Made by a program: the position numbers and the translations under genes
NCBI RefSeq assembly: GCF_037024155.1
Contig: NZ_JAYKTS010000006.1
Coordinates: 28,799 to 92,798 of the forward strand
From: Bacillus sp. 2205SS5-2
GTDB taxonomy: Bacteria; Bacillota; Bacilli; Bacillales; Bacillaceae_K
Reading direction: 5' to 3'
DNA: 64,000 bases
In this document: one piece after another, positions 42,594 through 55,402 of the stretch
Numbering within the stretch: position 1 is the first letter of the stretch
Layout: every line of letters starts with the position of its first letter
Notes under the pieces: model-generated
Told to the model about the DNA's origin: nothing
Seen by the model: only the letters and a program-made list of their open reading frames with translations
The model's database searches: none

Positions 42594-43379
42594 ATGTCAG
42601 GTTCAACTTTAATCATTAAAGATTTACATGTAGCGATCGATGGAAAAGAAATTCTTAAGGGTGTTAACCTTGAAGTTAATGGTGGAGAATTCCACGCAAT
42701 TATGGGGCCAAATGGTACCGGGAAATCTACACTTTCTTCTGCAATTATGGGTCACCCAAAATATGAAGTAACAAGTGGAAGCATCTCTTTTGACGGAGAA
42801 GATGTATTAGAAATGGAAGTAGATGAGCGTGCCAAAGCAGGTCTATTTTTAGCGATGCAATATCCAAGTGAGATCAGTGGAGTAACCAATGCTGAGTTCT
42901 TACGTTCTGCTGTTAATAGCCGACGTGAAGAAGGGCAAGAAATTTCTCTTATGAAGTTCATCCGTACGATGGATAAAAAAATGGATTTACTTGATATGGA
43001 TCCGGATATGGCTCAACGTTATTTAAATGAAGGATTTTCTGGTGGAGAGAAAAAACGAAACGAGATTCTGCAATTAATGATGATTGAACCGAAAATCGCT
43101 ATTTTAGATGAGATTGATTCCGGTCTTGATATTGATGCTTTGAAAGTCGTTTCTAAAGGGATAAATGAGATGCGCAACGAGAACTTTGGTTGCTTAATGA
43201 TTACGCATTATCAACGTCTTCTGAACTACATTACCCCTGATAAAGTCCACGTTATGATGCAAGGTCGCATTGTAAAGTCGGGTGGACCTGAACTAGCTCA
43301 ACGTCTAGAAGCTGAAGGATACGAATGGATTAAAGAAGAGCTTGGTATTGAAGACGAAACTGTTGGTCAAGAAGCGTAA
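42594..43379 (+). CDS. sufC: Fe-S cluster assembly ATPase SufC
   Basis: 261-residue ABC-type ATPase of the SufBCD scaffold. Walker A MGPNGTGKSTLSSAIMG, signature FSGGEKKRNEILQ, Walker B AILDEIDSGLDIDAL. ATG 42594 with GGAGGTATGATC ahead. First gene of sufC-sufD-sufS-sufU-sufB, the standard Bacillus order, with about 190 bases of leader. Confidence 0.97.
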   Translation: MSGSTLIIKDLHVAIDGKEILKGVNLEVNGGEFHAIMGPNGTGKSTLSSAIMGHPKYEVTSGSISFDGEDVLEMEVDERAKAGLFLAMQYPSEISGVTNAEFLRSAVNSRREEGQEISLMKFIRTMDKKMDLLDMDPDMAQRYLNEGFSGGEKKRNEILQLMMIEPKIAILDEIDSGLDIDALKVVSKGINEMRNENFGCLMITHYQRLLNYITPDKVHVMMQGRIVKSGGPELAQRLEAEGYEWIKEELGIEDETVGQEA

Positions 43380-43402
43380 TTGTTAGGAGGAGGAATAGGA
43401 CT

Positions 43403-46360
<2,958 letters not shown>

Positions 46361-46390
46361 GCATATACAATATGGAATGGAGGAATCAGC

Positions 46391-47788
46391 ATGGCCAAAA
46401 AAATGCCAGAGATCGGAGATTATAAATACGGATTTAAGGATAAAGACGTATCAATCTTTCGTTCAAAACGAGGCTTAACACGAGAAATTGTTGAAGAAAT
46501 TTCTCGCATGAAAGACGAGCCAAAGTGGATGCTAGACTTTCGTTTAAAGTCACTAGAGCATTTTTATAATATGTCGATGCCACAATGGGGCGGAGACTTA
46601 AATTCATTAGACTTCGATGAAATTACGTATTATGTCAAACCTTCTGAACAATCCGAGCGTTCGTGGGATGAAGTACCAGAAGAAATCAAGCAAACATTTG
46701 ATAAATTAGGAATTCCAGAAGCGGAGCAAAAATACTTAGCGGGTGTTTCTGCTCAGTATGAATCGGAAGTAGTTTACCACAATATGCAGGAAGATTTAGA
46801 AGAAATGGGTATTGTGTTTAAAGATACGGATTCAGCTTTGAAAGAAAACGAAGAACTTTTCCGTGAACACTTTGCAAAAGTTATTCCACCAACGGACAAT
46901 AAGTTTTCAGCGTTAAACTCGGCGGTATGGTCTGGTGGGTCGTTCATTTATGTGCCAAAAGGTATAAAAGTGGAAACCCCATTACAAGCCTATTTCCGAA
47001 TTAACTCGGAGAATATGGGTCAATTCGAGCGGACGCTAATAATTGTCGACGAAGGAGCGCATGTTCATTATGTAGAAGGGTGTACAGCACCTGTTTACAC
47101 GACGAACTCTCTTCACTCGGCTGTTGTTGAAATTATCATCAAAAAAGATGCGTATTGCCGATATACAACCATTCAAAACTGGGCGAACAACGTTTATAAT
47201 CTTGTAACGAAGCGTGCGGTTTGTGAAGAAAATGCCACGATGGAATGGATTGACGGGAACATCGGATCTAAATTAACAATGAAGTATCCGGCCGTTATTT
47301 TAAAAGGTGAAGGTGCTCGTGGAATGACGTTATCCATTGCTCTTGCAGGAAAAGGTCAACATCAGGACGCTGGAGCGAAAATGATTCATTTAGCGCCAAA
47401 TACCTCTTCAACGATCGTGTCAAAATCGATTTCAAAACAAGGCGGTAAAGTAACTTACCGTGGAATTGTTCACTTTGGTCGGAAGGCTGAAGGGGCACGT
47501 TCGAATATCGAATGTGATACGTTGATTATGGATAATGAGTCGACTTCGGATACGATTCCTTATAATGAAATTCTCAATGACAATATCTCGTTAGAACATG
47601 AAGCGAAAGTGTCTAAGGTATCAGAAGAGCAATTATTCTATCTGATGAGCCGTGGAATTTCAGAAGAAGAAGCGACCGAAATGATCGTCATGGGCTTTAT
47701 TGAACCGTTTACAAAAGAATTACCAATGGAATATGCTGTTGAAATGAACCGTCTTATCAAGTTCGAGATGGAAGGTTCAATCGGATAA
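46391..47788 (+). CDS. sufB: Fe-S cluster assembly protein SufB
   Basis: 465-residue scaffold on which the cluster is built. [48 protein letters not shown] and the C-terminal [32 protein letters not shown] are diagnostic. Ribosome site TGGAGGAATC. Last gene of the operon. Confidence 0.97.
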   Translation: MAKKMPEIGDYKYGFKDKDVSIFRSKRGLTREIVEEISRMKDEPKWMLDFRLKSLEHFYNMSMPQWGGDLNSLDFDEITYYVKPSEQSERSWDEVPEEIKQTFDKLGIPEAEQKYLAGVSAQYESEVVYHNMQEDLEEMGIVFKDTDSALKENEELFREHFAKVIPPTDNKFSALNSAVWSGGSFIYVPKGIKVETPLQAYFRINSENMGQFERTLIIVDEGAHVHYVEGCTAPVYTTNSLHSAVVEIIIKKDAYCRYTTIQNWANNVYNLVTKRAVCEENATMEWIDGNIGSKLTMKYPAVILKGEGARGMTLSIALAGKGQHQDAGAKMIHLAPNTSSTIVSKSISKQGGKVTYRGIVHFGRKAEGARSNIECDTLIMDNESTSDTIPYNEILNDNISLEHEAKVSKVSEEQLFYLMSRGISEEEATEMIVMGFIEPFTKELPMEYAVEMNRLIKFEMEGSIG

Positions 47789-47799
47789 TCCTATTTTCA

Positions 47800-47834
47800 G
47801 AAAAACACTTAGCTAGTAGCTAAGTGTTTTTTTT
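47800..47834 (+). terminator. Terminator of the suf operon
   Basis: AAAACACTTAGCTA-G-TAGCTAAGTGTTTTTTTT, very long perfect stem. Confidence 0.9.
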
Positions 47835-48001
47835 GACTAAAAAAAACGTCGATAAGTTAGAGAGAGGATATGAATTAAGGGTAGCCCCTAATCTTAGGTA
47901 GCTCCCGTTAATCTAGTTTCAAAATAGAAGGTTAAAACGTTGGTTGAGGAGAAAAGATGAGAATATGATAAACTAATAAAGACGTATAACGAGGTGGTAT
48001 T

Positions 48002-48847
48002 ATGATCTATATTGGTGTAACGGGATGGGGCGATCAGGATTCGCTATATCCCTCCTCTATAAAGCCAAATGAGAAACTAACCGAATATGCTGCCCATTTT
48101 CCAGTGGTCGAAGTAGATGCATCTTTTTATGCCATTCAGCCTCTGCGAAATGCAGAAAAATGGGTGAAACATACGCCGAAAGACTTTGGGTTTGTGGTCA
48201 AGGCCTATCAAGGAATGACAGGACATCAAAGAGGTGAGATTCCGTTCAAGTCTTCAGGGGAAATGTTTTCAGCCTTTATCGAGTCCTTACATCCGTATCA
48301 AGCAGCAAATAAGTTAGCGATGGTTCTGTTTCAATTTCCACCTTGGTTTGCTTGTACAAAACAGAATGTGGCGTATTTACGCTATTGTAAAGAAAGAATG
48401 GGGGATATTCCCTGCGCATTGGAGTTTCGTCATCAATCATGGTTCCAAAAGAAATACAGTGTAAGTACGATTGAGTATATGAAATCGTCCCATTGGATTC
48501 ACTCAATCTGTGATGAGCCTCAAGCAGGGAGTGGATCTATTCCGATTGTCCTTGAAGCGACAAATCCAAAAGCTACTTTGGTTCGATTTCATGGACGGAA
48601 TTTCCACGGCTGGAGGGCATCAGGACAAAAGAACTGGCGAGACGTCCGCTATTTGTATCGCTATAATAAAGCGGAGTTAGGCGTATGGAAAGAGTACATC
48701 GAATTTTTAAGCAAGGATTCTCAAGATATCTATATTCTATTTAATAATAATTCAGGTGGAGATGCAGCTGATAATGCAAAACACTTCGAAAAACTACTGA
48801 ATATTGAATATGAAAACTTACATCCAAGACAATTAGGTTTATTTTAA
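48002..48847 (+). CDS. yunF: DUF72 protein YunF
   Basis: 281-residue TIM-barrel-like DUF72 protein (IYIGVTGWGDQDSLYPSSIKPNEKLTEYAAHFPVVEVDASFYAI ... KDFGFVVKAYQGMTGH ... VRFHGRN ... YILFNNNSGGDAADNAKHF). Function unknown; family members resemble UV-endonuclease/xylose isomerase barrels. Ribosome site GAGGTGG. First of yunF-yunE-yunD-yunC, read together here. Confidence 0.9.
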   Translation: MIYIGVTGWGDQDSLYPSSIKPNEKLTEYAAHFPVVEVDASFYAIQPLRNAEKWVKHTPKDFGFVVKAYQGMTGHQRGEIPFKSSGEMFSAFIESLHPYQAANKLAMVLFQFPPWFACTKQNVAYLRYCKERMGDIPCALEFRHQSWFQKKYSVSTIEYMKSSHWIHSICDEPQAGSGSIPIVLEATNPKATLVRFHGRNFHGWRASGQKNWRDVRYLYRYNKAELGVWKEYIEFLSKDSQDIYILFNNNSGGDAADNAKHFEKLLNIEYENLHPRQLGLF

Positions 48848-48855
48848 GAAGTGGA

Positions 48856-49686
48856 GTGAATGAGATGGAATGGGTTTTGTTAGTGATGATTGGTTTAGCA
48901 GCAGGATCATTAGGAGCGTTAATAGGGCTAGGTGGAGGTATTATCATCGTACCAGCTCTCCTCTATTTTTCGAATTATACATCGTGGCTCGGACCAATTA
49001 GCCCCCAGGTGGCTGTAGGGACATCACTAGTCATTATGATTTTCACCGGTTTATCTTCCACCCTAGCGTATATGAAGCACAAAACGGTTGATTATCGGAG
49101 TGGTCTTCTCTTTTTTCTAGGGAGTGGACCGGGAGCAATTCTTGGGGCTTGGGTGAATCAATACTTAAACATGGAATCGTTTAACATTTATTTTGGTATT
49201 TTTATTATTTTTATATCGCTTGTGTTAATGTTCCGCGATAAATTAAAGCCCATCACATTTTCAAAAAAAGGGATAGAACGTCATTTTCAAGATGCAGCAG
49301 GAAATACATATAATTATAGCTTGCAGCCGATACTTGCTGTTGGAATTGCCTTTTTAGTCGGCTTTACTTCCGGGTTGTTTGGAATCGGTGGAGGTTCTTT
49401 AATGGTGCCTGCGATGATTTTGCTGTTTTTATTTCCACCACATGTAGCTGTTGCCACATCGATGTTTATGATTTTATTATCAGCACTAGTGAGTTCATTC
49501 ACCCATGTTCTTCTAGGAAACGTCAATTGGTTGTATTCTTTAGCCTTAATTCCTGGTGCTTATGTTGGTGCCAAGCTGGGTGCGTTTTTAAATAAAAAAT
49601 TAAAATCAGATTCTCTAGTTAGCGTGTTAAGAATCATTTTAATCGTGATTGGAGTAAGACTGATTTATCAAGGGTTCATGGGATAG
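48856..49686 (+). CDS. yunE: TSUP-family (TauE/SafE) permease YunE
   Basis: 276-residue permease with eight hydrophobic segments and the duplicated TSUP motif: GLAAGSLGALIGLGGGIIIVPALL in the first half and GFTSGLFGIGGGSLMVPAMILLF in the second. Such proteins carry sulfite, sulfonates or other organic anions; the substrate here is open. Eight bases after yunF. Confidence 0.9.
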   Translation: MNEMEWVLLVMIGLAAGSLGALIGLGGGIIIVPALLYFSNYTSWLGPISPQVAVGTSLVIMIFTGLSSTLAYMKHKTVDYRSGLLFFLGSGPGAILGAWVNQYLNMESFNIYFGIFIIFISLVLMFRDKLKPITFSKKGIERHFQDAAGNTYNYSLQPILAVGIAFLVGFTSGLFGIGGGSLMVPAMILLFLFPPHVAVATSMFMILLSALVSSFTHVLLGNVNWLYSLALIPGAYVGAKLGAFLNKKLKSDSLVSVLRIILIVIGVRLIYQGFMG

Positions 49687-49705
49687 TTAGTAAGGGGAGG
49701 ATTTG

Positions 49706-51067
49706 ATGATTGAAACCATACACATTTATCATACCAATGATCTTCATAGTCATTTAGAAAATTGGCCAAAAATCTCGCGCTTTTTAAAAGCCAAAAAAAG
49801 AGAGCATGAACTGGCTGGGGAAGAAGTAGTCCTGTTAGATTTAGGGGATTTCGTTGATAAATGGCATCCGTTAACGGAGGGATCAAAAGGAAAAGAAAAT
49901 ATTTCCTTATTGAATGAGGTTGGTTATAATGCGGTCACGATTGGCAACAATGAGGGGATTACATTTTCGTATGAAGATTTGAGCACATTGTACAGTAAAG
50001 CAAAATTTGACGTTCTTGTAGCAAATTTATACGAAAAAAACGGTGAAAGACCTGCGTGGGCAAAGCCAAATATCATTGTGGAAAGTAAACAGGGGTTTAA
50101 ACTGGGTATTGCAGGGATTTCTGCTTATTACGAGCATTTTTATGATTTACTAGGATGGAGAATGACACCGCCACTAGATGAATTGGAAAAAGAAATTTAT
50201 GATTTAAAAGAGGTCGACGGTTTCCTATTAATGTCTCACTTAGGCTTAGGGGATGATGAATGGATTGCAAGAGAGCACCCTATGGTTGATGTTATTTTAG
50301 GAGGTCATACTCATCACTTACTCGAAGAAGGAAAAATGGTCAATCAAACTCTTCTTGCGGCTGCGGGGAAGTATGGCTATTATATTGGTCACATCGAGCT
50401 CAAAATTGACTCTGTAAAAAAGGCCATTTTAAGAAAAACAGCCCAAGTGTATAAAACAGAGGAGCTTCCAGCGGAGCAACAAGATGACTACCAAATTGAC
50501 GAGTGGGTTGAGCGAGGAAAACAGCTTCTTCAACAAGAGGTTGTAACGATAGAGCGCGATTTTACCACAGATTGGTTTAATCCATCCTCTTTACCTATGC
50601 TTCTATGTGAGGCCGTGCATGAATGGACGAAAGCAGACTGTACCTTAATTAATTCTGGGCTTGTGTTGGGAGACTTAAAAAAGGGTTCTGTCTCAGAATA
50701 TGACCTTCATGCACTCCTGCCTCATCCAATTAATCCGTGTGCGATAACTTTATCAGGTGCCGAACTAAAAGAAGTCATCAAGCAAAGCTTTAATAAAGAT
50801 TGGCCTACTCTTGAGTTGAAAGGACTAGGGTTTAGAGGGAAAGTAATGGGGAATTTTGTTTTTAAAGGACTAACGATTAATGAAAATCTTAACGAAATGT
50901 CTGTAAACGGGAAAAAGATCCAGTTACATGAAGAATATCGGTTAGGAACGACGGACATGTTTACTTTTGGTCACTTTTTCCCTGAGCTGAAACGAGCAAA
51001 AAAACAATATTATATGCCAGAATTTTTGCGAGATGTTTTGGCGTGGAAGCTAAAAAAACAGCACTGA
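49706..51067 (+). CDS. yunD: 5'-nucleotidase-type metallophosphoesterase YunD
   Basis: 453-residue cytoplasmic member of the UshA/CpdB group. Metal motifs: IYHTNDLHSHLENW (DxH), LLDLGDFVDKW (GD), TIGNNEG (GNH-like, His replaced by Asn-Glu), MSHLGLGDDE and VILGGHTHHLL (GHTH). The C-terminal nucleotidase domain starts near residue 290. No signal peptide, as in YunD. The GNNEG variant replaces the usual GNHE(F/W/D) histidine and is worth noting. ATG 49706 follows GGGGAGG. Confidence 0.88.
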   Translation: MIETIHIYHTNDLHSHLENWPKISRFLKAKKREHELAGEEVVLLDLGDFVDKWHPLTEGSKGKENISLLNEVGYNAVTIGNNEGITFSYEDLSTLYSKAKFDVLVANLYEKNGERPAWAKPNIIVESKQGFKLGIAGISAYYEHFYDLLGWRMTPPLDELEKEIYDLKEVDGFLLMSHLGLGDDEWIAREHPMVDVILGGHTHHLLEEGKMVNQTLLAAAGKYGYYIGHIELKIDSVKKAILRKTAQVYKTEELPAEQQDDYQIDEWVERGKQLLQQEVVTIERDFTTDWFNPSSLPMLLCEAVHEWTKADCTLINSGLVLGDLKKGSVSEYDLHALLPHPINPCAITLSGAELKEVIKQSFNKDWPTLELKGLGFRGKVMGNFVFKGLTINENLNEMSVNGKKIQLHEEYRLGTTDMFTFGHFFPELKRAKKQYYMPEFLRDVLAWKLKKQH

Positions 51068-51112
51068 TAACGCTTCTTCATCATACATATATGGTGAAAG
51101 GAGCGTTAAAAG

Positions 51113-51415
51113 ATGGTGAATTTATATCCTGTTGAGATAGAGGGACATACGTTTTTAGCGGTATCCGTTCAACTCCCTAAAACCAATTTGCTTGTTGTAT
51201 CAAGTGACAAGGGATATATTATGTGTGGTGCATTAGATGTTACGTTATTAAATGAAAAATTAGCAGCACGCAAAGTATTAGCTGGAAGAGCAGTGGGGGT
51301 CAAAACAATTGATCAGCTACTCGATGCCCCACTAGAATCGGTCACAATCGAAGCAGAATCATTGGGTATTGTCCAAGGAACCATAGGGAGAGAGGCTCTG
51401 CTAAAAATGATCTAA
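51113..51415 (+). CDS. yunC: DUF1805 protein YunC
   Basis: 100-residue small protein of DUF1805 (VEIEGHTFLAVSVQLPKTNLLVVSSDKGYIMCGALDVTLLNEKLAARKVLAGRAVGVKTIDQLLDAPL). Function unknown. Ribosome site AAAGGAGCG. Ends the yunFEDC run, followed by a terminator. Confidence 0.88.
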   Translation: MVNLYPVEIEGHTFLAVSVQLPKTNLLVVSSDKGYIMCGALDVTLLNEKLAARKVLAGRAVGVKTIDQLLDAPLESVTIEAESLGIVQGTIGREALLKMI

Positions 51416-51441
51416 AACAGCCTAAAGAGGCTGTTTTTTTG
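51414..51441 (+). terminator. Terminator of yunFEDC
   Basis: AAAACAGCC-TAAAGA-GGCTGTTTTTTT, starting at the yunC stop. Confidence 0.85.
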
Positions 51442-51560
51442 ACTGGAAAAGTCATACCAGGTTTCTTTCATGGAACTATTGCAATGAGGGTAGATTCCTT
51501 TATAATAGAAGATATTAGTAAAACTTGTCGAATAATGAAGGATATTCATAGGAGAATGCT

Positions 51561-52664
51561 ATGAGGCTACTATCAACCAGAAATCTAAATAAAGGCATGG
51601 TACTTGCAACATCCGTCTACAGTCCTAAAGGGCAAGCACTTATTCGTGCAGGTGTTTCCGTAACAACCCGAATGATTCAACGCTTGGTTGATTTAAACAT
51701 CCAGTATGTTTATATTGAAGATGTTCAATCAGCCGGAATTTATATTCAGGATCCGGTTTCAAGTGAGCTTAGGCAAGAAGCTATCTCAACGATTGAAGCG
51801 TCCTTTACAGGTCTTAATAAGTCATCTGCATCTGCAAATGCTTTAGTATTTGAAAAGAATTCAAAAGTTTTTAAAGGAATTATTCATACTGTCTTAAGAG
51901 GTATAAAGGATAACCCTGATCTTCAAATCGTCTTATCGGACGTGTTTACCTATGATTCTTATATTTTCCAACATTCTTTTAATGTGACGTTGTATTCGTT
52001 AGCGATTGGAATGGAGTTAAAGCTCTCTGATAAGCAATTAGAAGCGATTGGGATGGGTGCCATTCTTCATGACGTCGGGAAGATGTTAGTCCCTGAAGAG
52101 ATTCTCTTAAAGCCAGGACGTTTAACAGAAGAGGAATTTATCGAAGTAAAGCGTCATTCAGAATATGGTTTTGAAATTCTACGAAAGCTTCATACCATAT
52201 CCTTAACGATTGCTCATTGTGCGTTTCAACATCATGAACGGTTAGATGGATCAGGATATCCGCGTGGAATAAAAGAAGAAGACATTCATCCATTTGCCAA
52301 AATCATTGCTGTAGCTGATGTATTTGATGCCGTAACGTCAAATCGTGTTTACCGAAATGCGATGCTACCTCACCAAGGGTTGGAAATTCTTTATTCTGGC
52401 GCAGGTACCTTGTTTGACACAAGAGTGGTAGAGGCCTTCCGCAACTCGGTGTCGATCTATCCCAATGGATTAACGGTCGTTTTGAGTGACGGACGAAAAG
52501 GAATTATAGCAAAGCAAAATAAAGGTTTATCTGATCGTCCTGTCGTGAGAATTATCGAAGAAGAAGGTCAAACCATCAGCTCGACGTATGAAATAGATTT
52601 AAAAATAGAACTTCATTTGGTTATAACGGATTGTAATATCGCTATGCACTATGATAAGAATTAA
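51561..52664 (+). CDS. HD-GYP-domain protein, predicted c-di-GMP phosphodiesterase
   Basis: 367 residues. An N-terminal DUF3391-like region (STRNLNKGMVLATSVYSPKGQALIRAGVSVTTRMIQRLVDLNI), then HD-GYP: QHSFNVTLYSLAIG, GAILHDVGK (about residues 167-175), HSEYGFEIL, and HHERLDGSGYPRG at about 224-236, followed by ADVFDAVTSNRVYR. All metal ligands are present. Soluble, no sensor membrane part. Stands alone between yunC and the ISL3 element, where B. subtilis has yunB. The substrate (c-di-GMP or cGAMP) is inference. Confidence 0.9.
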   Translation: MRLLSTRNLNKGMVLATSVYSPKGQALIRAGVSVTTRMIQRLVDLNIQYVYIEDVQSAGIYIQDPVSSELRQEAISTIEASFTGLNKSSASANALVFEKNSKVFKGIIHTVLRGIKDNPDLQIVLSDVFTYDSYIFQHSFNVTLYSLAIGMELKLSDKQLEAIGMGAILHDVGKMLVPEEILLKPGRLTEEEFIEVKRHSEYGFEILRKLHTISLTIAHCAFQHHERLDGSGYPRGIKEEDIHPFAKIIAVADVFDAVTSNRVYRNAMLPHQGLEILYSGAGTLFDTRVVEAFRNSVSIYPNGLTVVLSDGRKGIIAKQNKGLSDRPVVRIIEEEGQTISSTYEIDLKIELHLVITDCNIAMHYDKN

Positions 52665-52667
52665 TGC

Positions 52668-52702
52668 CCACTTTTCGCAGATTTGAAGAGTGGGTGTTTT
52701 AA
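52668..52702 (+). terminator. Terminator of the HD-GYP gene
   Basis: CCCACTT / AAGAGTGGG stem followed by TGTTTT, right after the stop. Confidence 0.6.
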
Positions 52703-52898
52703 TAGAGGCTCTTTTTTGTGAAGATAAATCTCTTTAAACCCCCGCTGTTGATTTCAGTTGGTGGTCTAGGTGCCTCCTTGTTTATCCTCAGGACATTGAA
52801 AGAACTCCTTAGAATAAACTGCTTAGGCATTTTCTAGGGTAATCCGCTCCAATCAACTCTCCGAAAAGTCAACCATACTTGTAATACAGTTAAAATAA

Positions 52899-54508
52899 GG
52901 CTCTTCGCTATTTAGTGTTGAAAAAACAAATTACGAGACTCCATACACGACCAAAATTTAATAGTATTGTGTCTTAGCTACCACCAAGGTCAAAATCAAA
53001 AAACGGACAAGGGAATGAGTTCAATTGCTCGCTCTGCATTCACCACCTGTTACATGAATATCGACTCCATTGAACGGACATACTTATTCATGGACAAGGG
53101 AATGGGTTCAGTTGTGAGCGATGTATGACTCCAAACTGTTACTCAATCTTTTTTGTTCGAGCAAAATAAAGGAATGACAATCATTTATTGTCTCATAATC
53201 AAGTCCATCTTGTTTACTGTGGCGTAAATCATCGCTATAAAGTTTTCAGGAGAACGATATCCGCGAGCTTTTCTTTTTGCAGCCTGTACTAAACTGTTTA
53301 TTCCTTCAAGAAGTCCGTTGGTCATTCTTGTTTTAAACCATCTTAATATGCCGATTTTATGCCTCTTTAGAGATCGAGCCAACTTAATTATTGGTTCCAG
53401 TCGGGATCGAGTTGCCCAGCTATACCACTCATCAAAGTATAATTCTGAGATACCAGCTGATCTGGAAAACATTTTTTGTAGCCCTAATTTCATACGGTAT
53501 GCACGACCTGTTGCTAAATCCATATCCTTCAATTTGACATATTTATTCTTTTGTTTTTCGGTAAGATTTTCTTGGTTTTTGAGCCATGTATATCGTGAAT
53601 TCTTTAGTTCGGGTTGGGTGGCTTGTTCTTGTCTTCGGACGTTGTCTACTGCTTCGTTGATAAATTTCATCACATGAAATTTATCAAATGTAATCGATGC
53701 TTCAGGGAAATTCTCCTCTATACCTGAAATGAACTACGGAGACATATCACAACAGAAATCTTTGATTTGAGAACAAGGAACCCCTTTACTATCAAGGAAC
53801 TGACAGAATTCCTGTAACACACCTGCTCCTTTTCCAGTCGTAACAAAAATGACTCGCTTCGTATCTGTGTCAACAAATAATGTCACGTATTTGTGCCCTC
53901 TTTTACGAGACGTTTCGTCCATGGCGACACTCTTTACATTTGATACATCAATATTTTCAACCGCTTTATCCACGTAGTGTTTAAAGACTCGCCAAAGGCG
54001 GGTATCGTGTTCACCAACTTTACGAGCAACTGCGGCAACAGGCATTTCAACCATCAATGACAGCACATGATAGTCAAATAACAAAGAAAATCCGGTACCT
54101 GGTCGTGCCCAATCAATTTTAACCGTACGAATTTTTCCGCATGATTCACACTTAACCCTAGGCATTCTTGCATGTAGAAATGTTTGGTACTGCCAAAAAT
54201 CAAGGTGCCTCCATGTACGATCCTGATCTTGAATATCGTGAACCTTACATCTGGAAAATCCACAGTTAGGACATGTGAAATCTGCCCCTTTTCTGTATTC
54301 AAGATAAATGTGAAGTTCTTTATCTTCTTTTGCCAACTCATAATGAAAAACGTACCAAGGTTCAGGTATTTCTAAAGCAGCCTCGAATACATTAAAATCT
54401 TCTTGGAAATCTTCCATAACGCCATCAGCTCCTAGGTATTTTCATAGTTTCTACCCAGTATTGACAGTTATACAAGATTTTAGACTAAATACTAAATAGC
54501 GAAGAAGC
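52899..54508 (-). mobile_element. ISL3-family insertion sequence
   Basis: 1610-bp element with inverted ends GGCTCTTCGCTATTTAGTG (52899-52917) and, reversed, GCTTCTTCGCTATTTAGT (54491-54508). Flanking 8-mers TAAAATAA and AAAAATAA match at 7 of 8 positions, the 8-bp duplication of the family. One transposase gene on the minus strand. The 280 bases beyond its stop hold two direct repeats of GGACAAGGGAATG(A/G)GTTCA (53006 and 53093). Confidence 0.85.
53185..54417 (-). pseudogene. ISL3-family transposase with one in-frame amber codon
   Basis: 410 codons in one frame. The N-terminal zinc-binding part (CPNCGFSRCKVHDIQDQDRTWRHLDFW ... CESCGKIRTVKIDWARPG), the DDE core (VKSVAMDETSRKRGHKYVTLFVD, then SQIKDFCCDMSP) and the tail (SITFDKFHVMKFINEAVD ... 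FKTRMTNGLLEGINSLVQAAKRKARGY with the catalytic Glu) are all present. A single TAG at 53734-53736 splits CCDMSP from FISGIEENFPEA. Without it the protein would be normal length. Confidence 0.9.
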
Positions 54509-54742
54509 AAAAATAAATAGGAACTATACTTGTGAAAAAGTAGAAACAATACTTTCTGATCGAGGTGTGAGTGCTAAATCATCTGGATTTCGGATACATT
54601 GTTGCTAGTTCGATTGAGTATCACTCAAACTTGGAATCGCCTTCTTGATAAAGAGTTCACTCAAAGATAGACGATCGAACCTTATTGAAAAATCTTTTCT
54701 TGCAAATAGAAACATTCTTGGTGAGAACAGCTTTATTAGGTA

Positions 54743-54901
54743 AGCTGTTTTCGAATAGGAATAAAACCTTTGACTTGTATGACTTCATCCCCATTTCCTA
54801 ATGAAAAACTCTTCATTACTAGATAAATAGTAGGGACCAATCGAAAAAATTTACTTCCTGTTTTCTATGTGCCAAGTGCAACAAAGCATATGAAAAGAGC
54901 T
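54743..54901 (+). mobile_element. MITE copy, second subfamily
   Basis: AGCTGTTTTCG at the left, AGCATATGAAAAGAGCT at the right, centre AATAAAACCTTTGACTTGTATGACTTC shared with 27069. Flanking 8-mers ATTAGGTA and ATTAGACA match at 6 of 8. Confidence 0.65.
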
Positions 54902-55088
54902 ATTAGACAAGAAAGCACTGGAAAATGGTTTGGTATCTAGTTTATGGCGTAATTGGCCTTTTCTTTGTCCTATTTCCGTGTGGAAGAGGCTCATCTATAA
55001 ATATTTGAACAAATTGATTGCCAATACAATGATTTACTGCTATATTAATAGACATGTTAAAAAATTAAATAATATCCTAATCAAAATC
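54902..55088. other. Intergenic before the lysine riboswitch
   Basis: No supported gene; a 63-codon frame at 54930 has no ribosome site. The promoter of the riboswitch transcript should lie here. Confidence 0.4.
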
Positions 55089-55337
55089 CGATGGGGTAGA
55101 GGATGCAAGTGTTATGAGTAAACTGTGTGAGGATGACAACGTTGATCACAGTTGAAGGGAACGTTTGCCGAAGTAAAGTAGAAGGGTCAAATTCTTCTTT
55201 GCTGGGGTTATCTTGAAAAAGGGTAACACTGTCATTATAAAGGAATGTTTGATCTTTATAATGGGGAGCTACAGATCGTGATGGAGAAATGTCTATATTA
55301 CTAAGGTAATGATAGCTTCTCTATCATTACCTTTTTT
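55089..55337 (+). ncRNA. Lysine riboswitch (L-box) with terminator
   Basis: Conserved L-box blocks in order: GGTAGAGGATGCAAG and TGAGTAA (55095-55120), GAAGGGAACGTTTGCCGAAG (P4 entry), GTAAAG/CTTTGCTGG, the ACTGTCA block (55228-55234), a perfect P5-like stem CATTATAAAG / CTTTATAATG, and GGGGAGCTAC closing P1 (CGAT..GTAG with CTAC..ATCG). Then AAGGTAATGATAG / CTATCATTACCTTTTTT at 55302-55337 is an intrinsic terminator. Lysine binding should stop transcription of the transporter. Confidence 0.88.
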
Positions 55338-55402
55338 GTATTTCTTCACACATACAAAATGGTTCCCCTCCCTGTCTTACCAAATAGGAGGAGGAAAACA
55401 AC

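Noticed and set aside
54930-55121. 63-codon frame before the lysine riboswitch
   Set aside because: No ribosome site and it overlaps the riboswitch start.
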